Shown: positions 28,601-37,900 of the stretch, piece by piece
Layout: each line of letters starts with the position of its first letter
Position numbering within the stretch: the first letter of the stretch is position 1
Source of the DNA: Verrucomicrobium spinosum DSM 4136 = JCM 18804
Lineage (GTDB): Bacteria > Verrucomicrobiota > Verrucomicrobiia > Verrucomicrobiales > Verrucomicrobiaceae
Length of the DNA stretch: 64,000 bases
Direction of reading: 5' to 3'
Assembly (NCBI RefSeq): GCF_000172155.1
Contig: NZ_ABIZ01000001.1
Coordinates: forward strand, 6,667,105 to 6,731,104
Made by a program: the position numbers and the translations under genes
Notes under the pieces: model-generated
The model's input: the letters and a program-made list of their open reading frames with translations, nothing else
Database searches by the model: none
What the model was told of the DNA's origin: nothing

Positions 28601-29677
28601 CATGGACCCCTGACCCGCATCTCCGAGCTGCACACGTGGCAGCAAGCTATAGATCCCCCTCAGCCAGTCTTGGTAGGAAGTCTTGTTGGATACGGTCCCA
28701 TCAATCTGCACCTCGGGGAACTGATAGGCGTACTTGGGATCAAAGGCCTGGAGCACCGGACTGAGGCTCACCATGGCCGGATGGCCCGGAAACCGCTGGA
28801 ACTCATTCTGGGCTGGTGGGAAGTAGGCAAAATTCCGGTCAGACCAACTGGTGGAGCGCGGCATGTTCCATCCCGTACCTTCGCTGGCCGTGTTGATGTT
28901 TATTTTGCAGCTTTCGTCATCCGTCCAGAACGCTATGCGGCCCACTACGGGGTTGCTGGACGTCACCTCCGCGCTGTTAAAGGTGGCACTCCCCCCGGTA
29001 CCGCCGGACGGTGCCACAACCCTGCCGTCCTGCAGGACATAGAGCCACCGGACAGGCATGGGAAACGGATGATCCGCAGTCGCAGCGGGAGCGCCCCCAA
29101 CGGAGACACCAAATCCTTCCAACTTCTCAGACTCCGCCGCCGCCGCCTTCAGCGCCCTGGCATCCAATACGGGAAAGACGCGGTGAATGTTGCCACCTGG
29201 ATCCAAGCGCGTCACCGGTTCATTGATGTCCGTAAAATGCGCCGGATCACCCTGCCATGTAGCCAACGACGCAACCTCACCAGCAGCGCTGAAGGTTGCC
29301 CCATCTTCCGACATCTTGTCTGACGAATACAACCTCCATGCGCTATGGAGCTTGGACCTGCCCGCCACCGCACCAGCCTCTGTACCAAACACACGAATCA
29401 TCCCAGGCTGGGAACTCCATGTTTTTGAGATTCCCAAGTTGGAAGTGGCCCCCCTGATCTGGGCCATGACAATGCTGACCGGCATATCCGTCAACTGGCG
29501 AGCCTGTGCCACCTGGCTGATGGCAGCAGAAGATCTCGCCTCTGATGAGCCCATCGAAAGCAACGCCAGCACCAAGCCCATAAGCAACGCAACAATTGCC
29601 AGCACCATCACCAGAGCCATGCCAGCACGGCGATGGACCCACTTGATTCGGGAGGGGCTTTCAGATGTCTCTCTCAT
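25661..29677 (-). CDS. Verru_Chthon cassette protein A
   Basis: 1338 residues. The N-terminus has a basic stretch (IKWVHRRAG) and hydrophobic helix MALVMVLAIVALLMGLVLAL, followed by SMGSSEARSSAAISQVAQAR. This matches the GspK/PilX-like start of cassette protein A. The remaining ~1250 residues are a beta-rich extracellular region, with a repeated theme of table-like validation segments (GRIAFWTDDESCKININTAS, which recurs in this family). Proteins A-D are known as a verrucomicrobial cassette of pilin-like proteins. Here A is transcribed alone, ended by its own terminator, and split from B-C-D. The ATG at 29677 is chosen over one 14 codons upstream. Confidence 0.87.
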   Translation of the reverse strand: MRETSESPSRIKWVHRRAGMALVMVLAIVALLMGLVLALLSMGSSEARSSAAISQVAQARQLTDMPVSIVMAQIRGATSNLGISKTWSSQPGMIRVFGTEAGAVAGRSKLHSAWRLYSSDKMSEDGATFSAAGEVASLATWQGDPAHFTDINEPVTRLDPGGNIHRVFPVLDARALKAAAAESEKLEGFGVSVGGAPAATADHPFPMPVRWLYVLQDGRVVAPSGGTGGSATFNSAEVTSSNPVVGRIAFWTDDESCKININTASEGTGWNMPRSTSWSDRNFAYFPPAQNEFQRFPGHPAMVSLSPVLQAFDPKYAYQFPEVQIDGTVSNKTSYQDWLRGIYSLLPRVQLGDAGQGSMGGTIVPSDAGIPLKRERLFASLDEMFYGSAFAGGQRRPNAAGGALDATDLEMGRFFMTAHSRAPEVNLYNRPRVSLWPLQVDKSKRTAKDKLIAYCSTYGKQLGGFQRVSTWQSNAAQGSSQGPTQDFQLEENQKIFGYLQKLTRAPVPGFGIETFDTKYGSLNRNQILLQMFDLVRWGVNGNNAFEPPVYHYLPPGVYTGAGSSATAEASAVPVVAEGTAAEGFGKKLKAFGRYPSIVEASIIFMATDVELKTDGSPVDVVAPLNQADKTNRMRAFLVLQPFTPVVGTPPFTPNVRFRIKGLEQWKVNGQNLGFPADAVNRVWTTSSVTGDRGQTTAYTFLNNQFYKDGAAKTMVPGGTGADESTSFPFVSLEMDVSTADSFTFTGGPITIEMHLGAGAPGALDESTLVQSAAMDFPNSTGAWPVPKVRLGTNSMPSNNTWGNAKAYMDLQRRFTTGGGPFEYLIVFGDTVRSVAVDPKGDTGGDFRLLCALRDIPATCYAPHFDYQNPAKEEAHGLRHGGSTWAGHYGRSNGVGYLNNSQTGRQSIWQIAGYEFTPGGQVTKSYGLLRDVSYWQDCQPAGPRRLDGAYNAGGNPGDWDTGVGRIEDGPYINKPDDNGITKNTAAAGAGYFARLGIPGETTGRTFSPNRQICSAVAFGSLPTGVHPNPTSGTSSAPWQTLLFCPNPASRSTPADAEPNAQDHWGFQPPFDHLLLDHFWVPVVEPYAISEPFSTAGKINLNSQIMPFSYIQRDTGIHAALRSVRVTALPHSVAWAANATTRSVTPDNKTECYKSTDYWLKYETVYGVNAQETVKGLHRRFNQGDVFRSASEICSIFLVPSPLPRRRYFSGVPNSSPSYESMIRWWNGDLGSQKDGLELTGENVRESPYNQLYPLLTTKSNVFTVHYRVQVLKKSRSSAAVVWDEARDAISAEQRGSVVLERYLDPNEDSLPDFFDTPSQDGSLDDLYRFRVISKTTFAP

Positions 29678-30047
29678 GGGAAGTTGCTCTTTAAATTGGG
29701 ACGCAACGCAGCTTTTCACGAAGCCATAAAGGACTCAAAATTTACGAGAGCCTTCCAGCCCCAAACAGGACGGATCACGAGTTTGTCTTGACCAATCACG
29801 CAGTCTTTAACTCCCCCCGCGCGCGCGTTCAGGGCGCAAACCACCGCTCCCTCAACTCGCAAACTCTGGAAGGCTGATCCGAGATACAAGCTCAACTGCT
29901 GCTCGCATTCCCCGCGAGCCCCACCTTCTGCACCCCAACTGCGCTTTCCGTCAATATCATCGCTTGGAGAGTCATGGCTTCATACGAGCGGGCGGGCCAC
30001 CTTCAATGTCCCCCTGTCCACCCAAGTTCCTCCGGTTTCATCATGCC
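29678..30047. other. Divergent promoter region between Verru_Chthon A and the repeat protein
   Basis: 370 bp with no credible gene. It must hold promoters in both directions. TTGACC (29787) followed 14 nt later by TAACTC is the only weak box pair I see on the plus strand. An alternating GC block (CGCGCGCG near 29820) is notable but unassigned. Confidence 0.4.
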
Positions 30048-33000
30048 ATGAACAATTCAAGCAATGCTCATAAGTTCTCCGTTTGGAGTTTGCCCGCAGT
30101 CTTTGCGTTGAGTCTGACAGGATTTACCCTCCATGCAGCAGACGTCAAAAAGGCTGACAATGCCAATGATTTAAATCAGGCAACCAGCTGGGTGTCATCC
30201 GCCCCATCCGCTGCCGACATCGCGGTGTGGGACAATGGTGTGACCACTGCAAATTCTGTCTTGCTGGGTGCAGATGTGAGCTGGGGAGGAGTGAAAATAC
30301 TCGATCCCGGTGGCACAGTCACCATCGGCGGGCCCCATACTCTCACCACGGGTGCCTTTGGCATCGACATGTCCTCCGCGACACAGGACTTGGTCATCAC
30401 CTCCAACCTCACCGTGCTGGCCAACACCCACCAAACTTGGAAGGTAGCCACCGGCCGCACCCTGCAACTGAATCCTGGCCTCTTCACCCGGAGCGCGGGT
30501 GCCACACTCAATGTGCAGGGAGCAGGAACTGTCGCAACCTCAAGCATTGCCAATGATCCCACAGGGATCATTGGGAGCTGGGCAAGCATCGGCACCGGTG
30601 CAACAACCCGGTATGCCACAGTGGGTGCGGGAAACGTCATCGGGCTGACGGGCACCGCAGCCGCCACTGCTGCTGACGTCACAGACACCACTGGCGCGCT
30701 CAACTACGACGTGGCAGCCGCTGGAACCTTGGGCGCAGGGGCATCATTCAACACCCTGCGTTACACGGGAGCCGCCGGCAGCATCTCTGGTGCCTTCACG
30801 GCCAATGGTCTGATGAACGTGGGAGGCGGCCAGCTGTCATTCAGCAATGGCGTCACGATCGGAGCGGCCAATGAGTTGGTGCTCAATGCCGCCAACGGCG
30901 GCATCACGCTTGCAGGGGTGGTGGGGAACAACGGAGCCAATGCCTCCGCGCTGACGAAGACCGGCTCAGGCACAGTGACCCTGGGAGCCGTGAACACCTA
31001 CACTGGAGTGACCGTCATCAATGAGGGCACGATGAAGATCTCCGCTAGTGCGGCCACTTCCTCATCGGCAACATCCGCTCTGGGAGATGCAGCCGCCGGC
31101 ACCGTCGTCGCCAGTGGTGCCACACTGGACCTGAACGGTCAGATGCTGGCAAAAGAAGTCATCACCATCAACGGCGCAGGGGTGGGCGGAAATGGTGCCC
31201 TTGTAAACACCGGCGGGACGCAAACCAATGCCCTCAGCTACATGACCTTGGGGTCTGATGCTTCCATCGGCGGAACAGGCCGCATGGATTTTCGCGGCAA
31301 CAACCCCGTCATCAACATGAACGGATTCACCCTCACCAAGATGGGCTCAAACTACGTTGGCCTGGTGGGAGGATCAGTCACCAATGCCGGTCATATTGTG
31401 GTGGCGCAGGGCGAACTGGATCTGGCAGCCGGAGTCAATCTGGGTGGCAATGCCAGCAACTCCATCACCGTCCGGAACGGAGCCACCCTTTCAGTCTTCG
31501 GACAGTCAATCGCAGTGGCTTGGACCCTGAATCTTGACAACGGCTCGCTCCTTGAGGTCGAAAGCGGCAGTGGGACGGCCAACACGTTCTCGGGGCCCGT
31601 CAATCTTGGCGGGGTTGTCACCTTGGACACCCAGTTTGACAGGTCCCTGACCCTTACTGGAAATATCAGTGACATGCTCTCGCCGGGCCGTATCAACAAA
31701 ATTGGCACTGGCTTGGTCATCCTCTCAGGGACAAATAGTTTTACCGGCGGAATCCAAATCAGCGGCGGTATCATCTCCCTCCGTAACACGTCCTCCCAGC
31801 CTGCGACGGGAAGCATCACCGTGGGAGCCTCCGCCGGACTGGCCCTGGGCGTAGGGGGTGCGGGATTCTACTCTGCCAGTGACGTGGACTCCCTCTGGAG
31901 CAACACTCTCACCGGAGTAGTGATGGATGCCACCTCTGCGGTAGGGATAGACACGACCGCTGGCAACTTCACGTACAGCACCTCCCAATCCACCCGGGCT
32001 CTGACGAAGCTGGGGGTGAACACCCTCACACTCATGGGAGTGAACCGCTTCACAGGGGCGACCACCATCAACCAGGGAACTCTCAAGATTGGCGTGGCGG
32101 GCGCCCTCTACGCCGACAACACCAAGGGCAATCTCGTTTTCGAGAGCACCAACGCGGGGACGCTCGACCTGAATGGATTTGACGTTTCCATCAACGGCCT
32201 GGTGCAGACCACCAACAACACCAACAGCAGGGTGGTCAACAATGCATCCGGCACGAACAGCCTCCTCTTCCTGGGGCATGGCGATGCGAACGCCATTTTC
32301 CATGGGGTGATCGCCAACAACACGACAGGAACCGGCACTGTCACGGTGACCAAAACCGGATCCGGCACCCAGACCTTTCGAGGAGTCAACACCTACACCG
32401 GCGGCACCACCATCCTGCGCGGGACGCTGCTTCTGGACTTTGCCAATACAGCCAACGGCGTCAACACCAACCTCCTTTCCTCCGCTGGCACGGTCACCTT
32501 GGGCGGGCGTGTTAGAACCCAGGGCCAGGTGGGGCTCACCACCGTGACTCCCACCTTCTCCATGACCGGCAAGGCCAGCACGACCCAGAGCCAGACCATC
32601 AATGGGCTGACACTGAATGCCGCCAGCAGTGTGGTGCAGGTGACGGCGCACGCGACCGCGAATTCGATTGTGCTGAACCTGGGCGACATCACCCGCCATC
32701 CTGGCGGCCTGGTTAATTTCATCAACCCGACCGGCACGCTTTCCGCCACCAACGGCATTACCACGACGAGCACCGTGGATGGCACGACCGGCATTTTGGG
32801 CGGCTGGGCGGCAGTGGGCGGCAATGACTACGCAACCAAAAACGGCAACAACATTGTGGCCTACTCCGGCTACACTGCACTGGCAAATGGCGGCACCATC
32901 GCCAGCAACACAGCGGGGCACCTGCGGGTCACTACTGCGGCAGTCAACGCCTCGACAGCGGATGGTGTGACGACGGACATCGCCACCCTGAGCCTCGGCA

Positions 33001-34589
33001 CTGGTGCCTCAGGCGAAAACATCATGACCATCGGGAGCGCCGGTACCGGTAGCACGGGCATTCTTCGTCTGGGTGCTCAAGGAGGCATTCTCATAGGATC
33101 CGGCACAGCTTCCGGCACCAGCCTCACGATTGGGAACGTCGTCGGGAATGGGAAATTGACTGCAGGAGGCACTGACAACACTGCCGGAGAGATAGCCATC
33201 ATGAACTTTGGATCGGGCGCGACCAACAGCGTCTCCATCAGATCCACCATTGTTGACAACGGGACGGGGGCGGTGCGGCTGGTGCTAGGACAATATTCTG
33301 GAGGCAATGCTGGATTCATTCTAGGAGCCGCAAACACCTACTCGGGCGGCACGTGGCTCAACTCCGGTCGGCTCCGTCTGGACAACGCGGGCGGTCTTGG
33401 AACCGGTGCGGTCCACGTGGCCACGGGAGGGCAGGTATGGCTGAATTTGAACAACGCCACCATCGCTAACAACTTCAACATTGCCGGTGGAGGCGCATCG
33501 CTGGGCAACGACACCCCTGTGGCGATTCGCCTTGGCAATAACAACACGCTCGCGGGCACGATCACTCTGGAGGCCGATGCGGCCATCGGAGGCGGCTCGG
33601 GAACCGTTAGCGGCGTGATTCAGGGTGACTATCAGTTGACCATAGGACGAGCGGGCACAGGGGGAGCCGCCACTTTGATCGTCACACTTACCAATGAGAA
33701 CACCTACACTGGGGCCACCAATGTCACCGAGGGGATTCTGCAACTGGGCAATGGCGGGACCACCGGCAGCATCGCCAACAGCAGCAGCATCAGCCTCTCG
33801 AGCGGCGCGACTTTAAAGACCCATCGCAGCAACAACATCGCGCTCACCCAGGTCATCTCTGGCGCAGGCAGTGTGGAGGTGGCCAACACCACCTCAGGCA
33901 TCACGCTGCTGTCCCATGCTGATAACTCGTACACTGGCACCACCACTGTGGTGAGCGGAGCCCTCCAGGTCGGCAGTGGCGGCACGGGCAGCACAGGCAC
34001 GGGTGCCGTCACAGTACAGAACGGCGGCTCCATTTTTGGTACAGGCACGGTCAAGGGAAGCAGTTTCATCGCCCAAAATGGATCAAAGGTCTATGCGGGA
34101 GACAGCACCGCCTCAGGCACCCATGGCACCCTCAACTTTGCCCCCGTAACGGGCTCTGGATCGTTCACCTTTGAGTCCGGCAGCATGGTGTTCCTGGATG
34201 TGGATTCGGGCGGAGGCTGCGACAAGTTGGTCTTCACCGGCACAGGCAGCAGCGACCTTTCGTTCACCGGCACGCTCACCGTGGGCCCCACCATACTCAC
34301 GCCGACGGTAGAGAGGATCTTCGATCTTCTGGACTGGAGCGGACTTGCCAGCACACCCTCTTTTGGCAGCCAGTACACTCACACTGGCCTGCTCTATGGC
34401 AACGGCGACGAGAGTCCAGGGCTTGATCTGGCGGACGTTTCCGGCACCGGCTTCGCTTGGGACATCAGTAACTTCACCGTTGACGGCACCATCGCCCTCG
34501 TCGCTGTGCCTGAGCCTGGCCGGGCATTGCTGGCACTTCTGGCACTTGCCTGCCTTGCAGGCCGCCGCCGTCGTAAGGCAGGCTGTTAA
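30048..34589 (+). CDS. Giant secreted beta-repeat protein (PATR repeats, PEP-CTERM-like end)
   Basis: 1513 residues with a signal peptide (VWSLPAVFALSLTGFTLHAA). The body carries about eight autotransporter-associated beta-strand repeats. Clear copies start near nt 30950 (LTKTGSGTVTLGAVNTYTGV), 31690 (INKIGTGLVILSGTNSFTGG), 31998 (LTKLGVNTLTLMGVNRFTGA), 32345 (VTKTGSGTQTFRGVNTYTGG), 33332, 33693 and 33920, predicting a long beta-helix. There is no autotransporter barrel. Instead it ends VPEPGRALLALLALACLAG then RRRRK, a PEP-CTERM-type sorting tail. It is probably surface-attached or released. The ATG at 30048 is favoured by the signal peptide; an ATG 28 codons upstream gives none. Function unknown. 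Confidence 0.88.
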   Translation: MNNSSNAHKFSVWSLPAVFALSLTGFTLHAADVKKADNANDLNQATSWVSSAPSAADIAVWDNGVTTANSVLLGADVSWGGVKILDPGGTVTIGGPHTLTTGAFGIDMSSATQDLVITSNLTVLANTHQTWKVATGRTLQLNPGLFTRSAGATLNVQGAGTVATSSIANDPTGIIGSWASIGTGATTRYATVGAGNVIGLTGTAAATAADVTDTTGALNYDVAAAGTLGAGASFNTLRYTGAAGSISGAFTANGLMNVGGGQLSFSNGVTIGAANELVLNAANGGITLAGVVGNNGANASALTKTGSGTVTLGAVNTYTGVTVINEGTMKISASAATSSSATSALGDAAAGTVVASGATLDLNGQMLAKEVITINGAGVGGNGALVNTGGTQTNALSYMTLGSDASIGGTGRMDFRGNNPVINMNGFTLTKMGSNYVGLVGGSVTNAGHIVVAQGELDLAAGVNLGGNASNSITVRNGATLSVFGQSIAVAWTLNLDNGSLLEVESGSGTANTFSGPVNLGGVVTLDTQFDRSLTLTGNISDMLSPGRINKIGTGLVILSGTNSFTGGIQISGGIISLRNTSSQPATGSITVGASAGLALGVGGAGFYSASDVDSLWSNTLTGVVMDATSAVGIDTTAGNFTYSTSQSTRALTKLGVNTLTLMGVNRFTGATTINQGTLKIGVAGALYADNTKGNLVFESTNAGTLDLNGFDVSINGLVQTTNNTNSRVVNNASGTNSLLFLGHGDANAIFHGVIANNTTGTGTVTVTKTGSGTQTFRGVNTYTGGTTILRGTLLLDFANTANGVNTNLLSSAGTVTLGGRVRTQGQVGLTTVTPTFSMTGKASTTQSQTINGLTLNAASSVVQVTAHATANSIVLNLGDITRHPGGLVNFINPTGTLSATNGITTTSTVDGTTGILGGWAAVGGNDYATKNGNNIVAYSGYTALANGGTIASNTAGHLRVTTAAVNASTADGVTTDIATLSLGTGASGENIMTIGSAGTGSTGILRLGAQGGILIGSGTASGTSLTIGNVVGNGKLTAGGTDNTAGEIAIMNFGSGATNSVSIRSTIVDNGTGAVRLVLGQYSGGNAGFILGAANTYSGGTWLNSGRLRLDNAGGLGTGAVHVATGGQVWLNLNNATIANNFNIAGGGASLGNDTPVAIRLGNNNTLAGTITLEADAAIGGGSGTVSGVIQGDYQLTIGRAGTGGAATLIVTLTNENTYTGATNVTEGILQLGNGGTTGSIANSSSISLSSGATLKTHRSNNIALTQVISGAGSVEVANTTSGITLLSHADNSYTGTTTVVSGALQVGSGGTGSTGTGAVTVQNGGSIFGTGTVKGSSFIAQNGSKVYAGDSTASGTHGTLNFAPVTGSGSFTFESGSMVFLDVDSGGGCDKLVFTGTGSSDLSFTGTLTVGPTILTPTVERIFDLLDWSGLASTPSFGSQYTHTGLLYGNGDESPGLDLADVSGTGFAWDISNFTVDGTIALVAVPEPGRALLALLALACLAGRRRRKAGC

Positions 34590-34624
34590 TTTCCGCCCCC
34601 CGGGGCTCGGGCTCAAGCAAAACG

Positions 34625-34660
34625 AAAAGCCCTGGATGATGGATTCATCCAGGGCTTTTT
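34625..34660 (+). terminator. Strong intrinsic terminator after the repeat protein
   Basis: AAAAGCCCTGGATGA pairs with TCATCCAGGGCTTTT around a 4-6 nt loop and is followed by TTTTTGTT. The symmetric A/T flanks allow action in both directions. It lies 36 nt past the stop codon. Confidence 0.93.
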
Positions 34661-34997
34661 GTTATTGGAGCTTCTCTGAAAGACGGCTCCCACCGCCGGC
34701 TGTAAAACAGGCGCCCTTTGCAACGCACCGGGTTCGATTGAAGCGTCAGCCAATACTTGTGCTGGCTTGACGCTGGCACCCGCCTTGGGTCTGCCCCTCA
34801 GTCCGCTTGCTGTCACCAGGACCTGAACGGCAACAGTGGAAGAAGGTTTCAGAAAGGATGGGACTCACATGCCTGTTGCCCCCCTCTCACTGCGGAGGGG
34901 GGGCATGGGCGCTTCACCAGGGAACAAGAGCCCGCAACAGGGCAGCATATTCTTGACGCTGCACCTTTGCGCCCGCCGGGAGGGGTTGACACGCCTG
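34661..34997. other. Convergent intergenic region with further hairpins
   Basis: Between the plus-strand repeat protein and the minus-strand PVC cytochrome. It holds an imperfect hairpin AGCGTCAGCCA...TGGCTTGACGCT (34742-34773). A G/C-only hairpin GCCCCCCTC...GAGGGGGGGC (34878-34904) may serve as the 3' structure of the minus-strand transcript. No gene is recognisable. Confidence 0.5.
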
Positions 34998-37900
34998 TTA
35001 TTTCATCGTCTTCATGTAGGCGGCTAGATCTGCAAGATCCTGAGCGGTCAACCCCATCTCCTCCGCCGATAGCATGAGCGATCGGTTGAGCGGGGCCGTA
35101 CGATCCCGCAGCATCTCCCTGGGGATCATTTGCGTCAGACCACCCGTTGAGCGCACCGTGATGGGATCTGCGGCGCTGATCACAATACCCTGAACCTCTC
35201 TGCCGTCCTTCAGTGGAACACGCTCCCCTTCAAATCCCAGTGCAATGGTCTCCGATGGATTGACGAGGGCCTTGATGAAGGGAACCGCCCCCTGGTTTGC
35301 CACCCAACCCGCGAGGTTTGGGCCGTAGTCAACCCCCGCCCCATCGATCCGGTGGCACATCATGCAGCGGGCAGCCACTTGTTTGCCCTTCTCGGGATCT
35401 GCAGGAAGATCGAGTATCTTCGCGACAGGCGGCAGCTTGAAGGTTTTCTGGCGCTCTGGCAGACGCATCTCCTGAATGACCACCTTTTCCGGATCATAGA
35501 TGCCTTCGTCCTTGAGAGCGGCCCTGCCTCCAAACTCCTCCCACTCGTCGGTCGCGCGGATCAGAAGCCAGGCAGTGGCTTCCTCCGCGATGGCCGCCTC
35601 GGCCTTGCGCAGGGCAACCATGGCCTCCAAGGCAGATTTAGACCGGGTAAAGGCCAGTGTATCCATCGCAAGCTTGCGGTCGGCAAATGGCAACGCCGTG
35701 CTCCGCGCCCTTTGCAGCAGGTCCTGGACCGCAACCACCGGCTGCAAGCGCCAGGTGATGCGTGCAAACGCGGGAGTCCATGCCAGAGGCTGTTGTGACC
35801 CCAGTTCCTGCTTTACCCTCTTCCACACGTTTTCCTCGATGCCCTCCGCAGCAAGTCCGCACGCTTCCAGATAAGTTTTATCAATGCCATCATAAGTGAG
35901 AAAGAGCTTCACGGCCAGCGGCTCCCGATAGGCGGCGGGCAACTCACGCAACATCACCGCCACTTCGCGCCGCACCTCAGCGCTTGGATCCCTGACCAGC
36001 GCCTCAATCTCCGCAGCGTGGGCTGCAAAGTCATAGCCGGAGTTTCTTAGAACCCGTAGCGCCAGGAGGCGTGACCCGGCGTCGGGGGCAGTCAGACCCC
36101 GTTCGGCCTGAGCCACACCGCTCTCCCCCAGAAAAGGCAACAGCCACATGGCACGAGCACGAAATTCTGGAGCCGGATCCTTCAACATCTCATCAACAAC
36201 GGGTCTCGCCGCCGAGGGGTCGCGCAACGCCAGCGCTTTGAGCGCGGTGAAGCCGTCGAAACGAACGTTGGGAGCAGGGCTCTTGATCAGTGTCGCTGCG
36301 CCTCTGGCTGTGAGAGAACCGTCCTTGGTCAACTCCGGCTGCTCAATTTGCGGGCGGTGGTTCTTGGGAGCGATACGATAGATGGCACCAGAAAGGCTGT
36401 CATCCTGGGTCCCGTGACCACCGACTCCCAGATCATACCAGTCTGCCACGTAGATAGCACCATCCGCTCCTACCATGACATCACTGGGGCGGAACTGGGT
36501 GCCCGGCACCACCTTAAGGAACTCAAAACGCTCCAGCTTCTTTCCGGAACCCTCCACTGCCGGGTAGTAGCCGTAGAGAGTCTGCCGTCGCGCCTCCGCG
36601 CTGAGAAGCAGCCCACGATACTTCTCCGGGAGAGCCCCGTTCTCGTAGAAGGCTATCCCCGTAGGCGAGCCATTGCCATAGACATCACCAGGCGGCAACG
36701 TCCCGGGATCTTCCTGCCGCCAGTGGGCGGTGGGTATGGACTGCCCGCGCCGCCGGTCTGCCTCCCAGGTCCGTCTCCCACTCCGCGAGAAAAAGCCCAT
36801 AAAGCCGCCTTCCATCAGCCAGGTGGTCCGGCATGCGGGTGGATCATCATTGTCATTCTGATACACATCCCCATTGGATGACAGGCAATGCTCATAGCTG
36901 TTGCGGAATCCATGCCCGATCATCCGCAGTTTGGTTCCATCAGGATTCATGCTGGCGGCAAATCCCCCGGTCCAGATCCTGCCATCATCACTCCTTGCTC
37001 CCGACAGGGCTGTCCCAGATGCATAGGGCCCACCCACACGGTACCTGACCCCGTCCCGGGTGGTAAAGTCGGCACCGGTGTTGCCATGGTTGAAGTACCA
37101 TCTCCCGTCAGCTCCTGCCACCACCGCGTGCAGGCTGTGATCGTGGTTGGACCCAAAAAATCCGCTCAAAAGATATTCCTTCTTATCCTTCGCCGCATCA
37201 AAACGCCTGTCGCCGTCCACGTCTGTGTAAACGATGAGATGAGGCGGCTGCGCAACCACCACTTTGTTGCCAAAGACGGAGACTCCCAAGGGAGAAATCA
37301 GCTCGGGATCTTGCACGAAGACATGCGACGTGTCGGCCTTGCCGTCACGGTCAGCATCTTCCAGCACCACAATACGGTCCCCTTGAGGTCGCCGGTCCCT
37401 CTTACGACGGTAGTTCACTCCTTCCGCCACCCAGATGCGTCCCTCCCTGTCCGTATCCATGTTGGTTGGATTGAACAACAAGGGCGAAGAGGCCCACAAC
37501 GTCACCTCAAGGTCTTCAGGCACCACAATCTGGGCTGTAGGGACAAACGCTGCCGGCGGTGTATGGGTTGACGCAGCAGGCAGGGGTGCGGGTGCGGGTG
37601 CAGATGCTGCGGGCGGAGCGGATTCCTTGGCTGCCTTTTGCTCAGCCTTCGCCTTTGCCTCTCTGGCCTCTTTGGCGGCCCTGGCCGCTTCCGTCTGCGC
37701 CTGGTGCTCTTCCGGAGTCGGCACTGGCATTCGTTTGAGCTGGGTAAGCTCTTCCTCCTTGGGAAGAGTGATCCGCGGATTCGGGCGCCCGTAATCAAAC
37801 AGATTGCTATTGAGTTCGTCTTCACTGATCGGCAGCGAGTGCACCCCGTCTGGCGGCACATCCATTCCTGCCACCCAGACGATGGCATTCAGCACCAACC

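Noticed and set aside
31725-32921. 398-codon open frame on the minus strand inside the giant repeat protein gene
   Set aside because: GC-rich repetitive coding DNA leaves the opposite strand open. The translation is low-complexity and lies antisense to a clear PATR-repeat protein.
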